64,000 nt of DNA. Origin: Virgibacillus necropolis. GTDB lineage: Bacteria; Bacillota; Bacilli; Bacillales; Amphibacillaceae. The DNA is taken from the NCBI RefSeq assembly GCF_002224365.1, contig NZ_CP022437.1:868001-932000 (forward strand), in the 5' to 3' direction. Shown one piece after another: positions 63,078 through 64,000 of the stretch (position 1 is the first letter of the stretch; each line of letters opens with the position of its first letter). A model generated the notes under the pieces. That model was given only the letters and a program-made list of their open reading frames with translations, was not told the DNA's origin and ran no database searches. Both the position numbers and the translations under genes were made by a program.

Positions 63078-63392
63078 AGTTTTAAACGGAGCTCCTATGA
63101 TATTTGATCTTAAGTGCCTGTCTCCTGGAACTATTCTGAATTGGGGGAGGATAATTTTATGAGGAAATATTTAGTGACATAATGAATAGGGGGTTATTTT
63201 CTACAGGATTTTTTAAAATTAATGTGGTACCTAGTATTGGATTAAGGGTACTGAAGGTTACACTTTCACACCGTGGTGTGTACATCAAGGAGGAAATGCA
63301 AGGGAAACTGTAAATTTTTACCATAAATCTAAAAAGAATATTGAAACGAATGGGTTAAATCTAACTAATTAATGAACATAAATCAATAAAAA

Positions 63393-63434
63393 GGCGACTT
63401 CAAATTCAGATAGTGAATTTTAGTCGCTTTTTTT
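63393..63434 (+). terminator. terminator of the split-PTS operon
   Basis: GCGACT..AAATTCA pairs with TGAATTT..AGTCGC around a GATAG loop and runs into a string of T's (63427-63434). Confidence 0.85.
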
Positions 63435-63579
63435 GATGCAAATTATTAAGTGTGTTAGAAAATCATAGGATTTTCAGTGGTATCCGGTCTATGTCCCGTT
63501 TTTCTTATGGATAAAATTAATAGCGTATACTTATTGTTAAATATTCTGACAAAAGTTGTACTTAAATTGTGTTGATTAA

Positions 63580-63593
63580 TGAAAGCGCTTAAA
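63580..63593 (+). promoter_or_regulatory. cre-like box before the last regulator gene
   Basis: TGAAAGCGCTTAAA fits the cre consensus at 13 of 14 positions, 32 bases before the start codon. Confidence 0.6.
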
Positions 63594-63624
63594 TATAATA
63601 TGAATATAGGAGGGAGGGATACAC

Positions 63625-64000
63625 ATGCTCGAGCAAAGGTCACTTAATACTTTAGAAATAATTATGAGCAACCCGAATTGTACAATTAAAGATTTGGAAA
63701 TGAAAACATCGTTAACGAGAAGGCAAGTAATGTATGATCTCGAAAAGATTAATTATTGGATGAAGGAGAACAATTTTTTTGAAATCGAGCAGAATAGAAC
63801 AAATGGTCTAATGATCTTAAATGCTACCAATGCCTCTAATGATATTTTAAACAGATTGGCAGAAGAGAAAAATGTGCAGGTTTTTACTGAACAGGAAAGA
63901 CAAATCGTATTATACTTTTACTTATTTATCTGCCAAGAAGATGTTTCATTATACCATCTGATGAATCTGCTGAGTGTAAGCAGAGGTACAGTGAATGAGG
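63625..64000 (+). CDS. third PTS-type transcriptional regulator, N-terminal part (runs off the window end)
   Basis: I translated 125 codons from the ATG at 63625, which follows AGGAGGGAGGG. The N-terminal 60 residues form an HTH of the MtlR/BglG-activator type (C-T-I-K-D-L-E-M-K-T-S-L-T-R-R-Q-V-M-Y-D-L-E-K-I), and a second helix-turn-helix segment begins near residue 105 (L-L-S-V-S-R-G-T-V-N-E). This double-HTH start is usual in LicR/ManR-like PTS regulators. PRD and EII domains lie outside the window. A cre box precedes it. Confidence 0.7.
   Translation, partial: MLEQRSLNTLEIIMSNPNCTIKDLEMKTSLTRRQVMYDLEKINYWMKENNFFEIEQNRTNGLMILNATNASNDILNRLAEEKNVQVFTEQERQIVLYFYLFICQEDVSLYHLMNLLSVSRGTVNE

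Larger units (their letters stand above)
63078..63624. other. gene-free region between the PatB gene and the last regulator
   Basis: Contains a half family A REP element (63113-63150, GTGCCTGTCTCC and an ATTCTGAAT centre), a short palindrome CACACC-GT-GGTGTG at 63267-63280 inside an 18-codon gene end I cannot identify, a terminator at 63393 and a cre box at 63580. No complete gene. Confidence 0.5.

Overview
The window is AT-rich DNA with strong AGGAGG-type ribosome binding sites, some TTG/GTG starts, cre-like (CcpA) boxes, PRD/PTS regulators, XylR/xylO control and sigma-54 promoters served by a RocR-like activator. That points to a low-G+C Firmicute of the Bacillaceae, probably a halotolerant genus such as Oceanobacillus or Virgibacillus. 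The symporters, TRAP transporter and NhaC antiporter fit, but the genus is an inference. No rRNA, tRNA or CRISPR array was found.

The whole window is a run of catabolic operons, each with its own regulator and transporter. (1) 1-7.8 kb: a divergent ribokinase, a GntR/UTRA regulator, then an operon of two AllA-like cupins, a complete ECF transporter (S, T, A, A'), a BtpA/SgcQ TIM barrel and a PfkB kinase. (2) 8.7-13.2 kb: TrmB regulator, BKACE enzyme, cyclase-family hydrolase and a sodium/solute symporter fused to winged-helix domains. (3) 13.5-15.3 kb: an orphan HEPN-like protein and the first copy of a duplicated sigma-factor cassette. (4) 15.6-21.4 kb: GntR/FCD regulator, DUF2848 protein, nitrilase, TRAP transporter (P, Q, M), DUF1445 hydro-lyase. 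(5) 21.4-23.7 kb: gene graveyard with a broken DarG antitoxin and an IS21 fossil.

(6) 23.8-28.1 kb: a PAS/AAA+ sigma-54 activator, a sigma-54 promoter, an MFS exporter and a ureohydrolase. (7) 28.3-32.5 kb, minus strand: a Cas4-like/XPD-type helicase and a dicarboxylate/amino-acid symporter, separated by REP-like and tandem repeats. (8) 32.9-35.9 kb: a second sigma-54 promoter before an operon of two acetoacetate-decarboxylase-family enzymes around a symporter with a 35-residue partner peptide. (9) 36-38.7 kb: decayed SDR, HTH and symporter genes and the second sigma cassette. (10) 39-43.2 kb: xylR and xylAB. (11) 43.3-46 kb: PatB/MalY lyase and NhaC antiporter.

(12) 46.7-53 kb: PaaK-like ligase, amidohydrolase, CaiB-type CoA-transferase, APC permease and a convergent LysR gene. 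(13) 53.5-58 kb: ManR/ManP-like PTS pair with a decayed manA. (14) 58-63 kb: a second PRD regulator, separate fructose-family EIIA, EIIB and EIIC, and a second PatB/MalY enzyme. (15) 63.6 kb to the end: the start of a third PTS-type regulator.

Remnants of IS66, IS21, a group II intron protein and several housekeeping-like genes, together with REP-like palindromes, show repeated insertion and decay. The strongest candidates for undescribed biology are the ECF/BtpA/PfkB/cupin operon, the symporter-winged-helix fusion, the sigma-54-controlled decarboxylase/symporter operon with its micro-subunit, and the PaaK/amidohydrolase/CoA-transferase operon.
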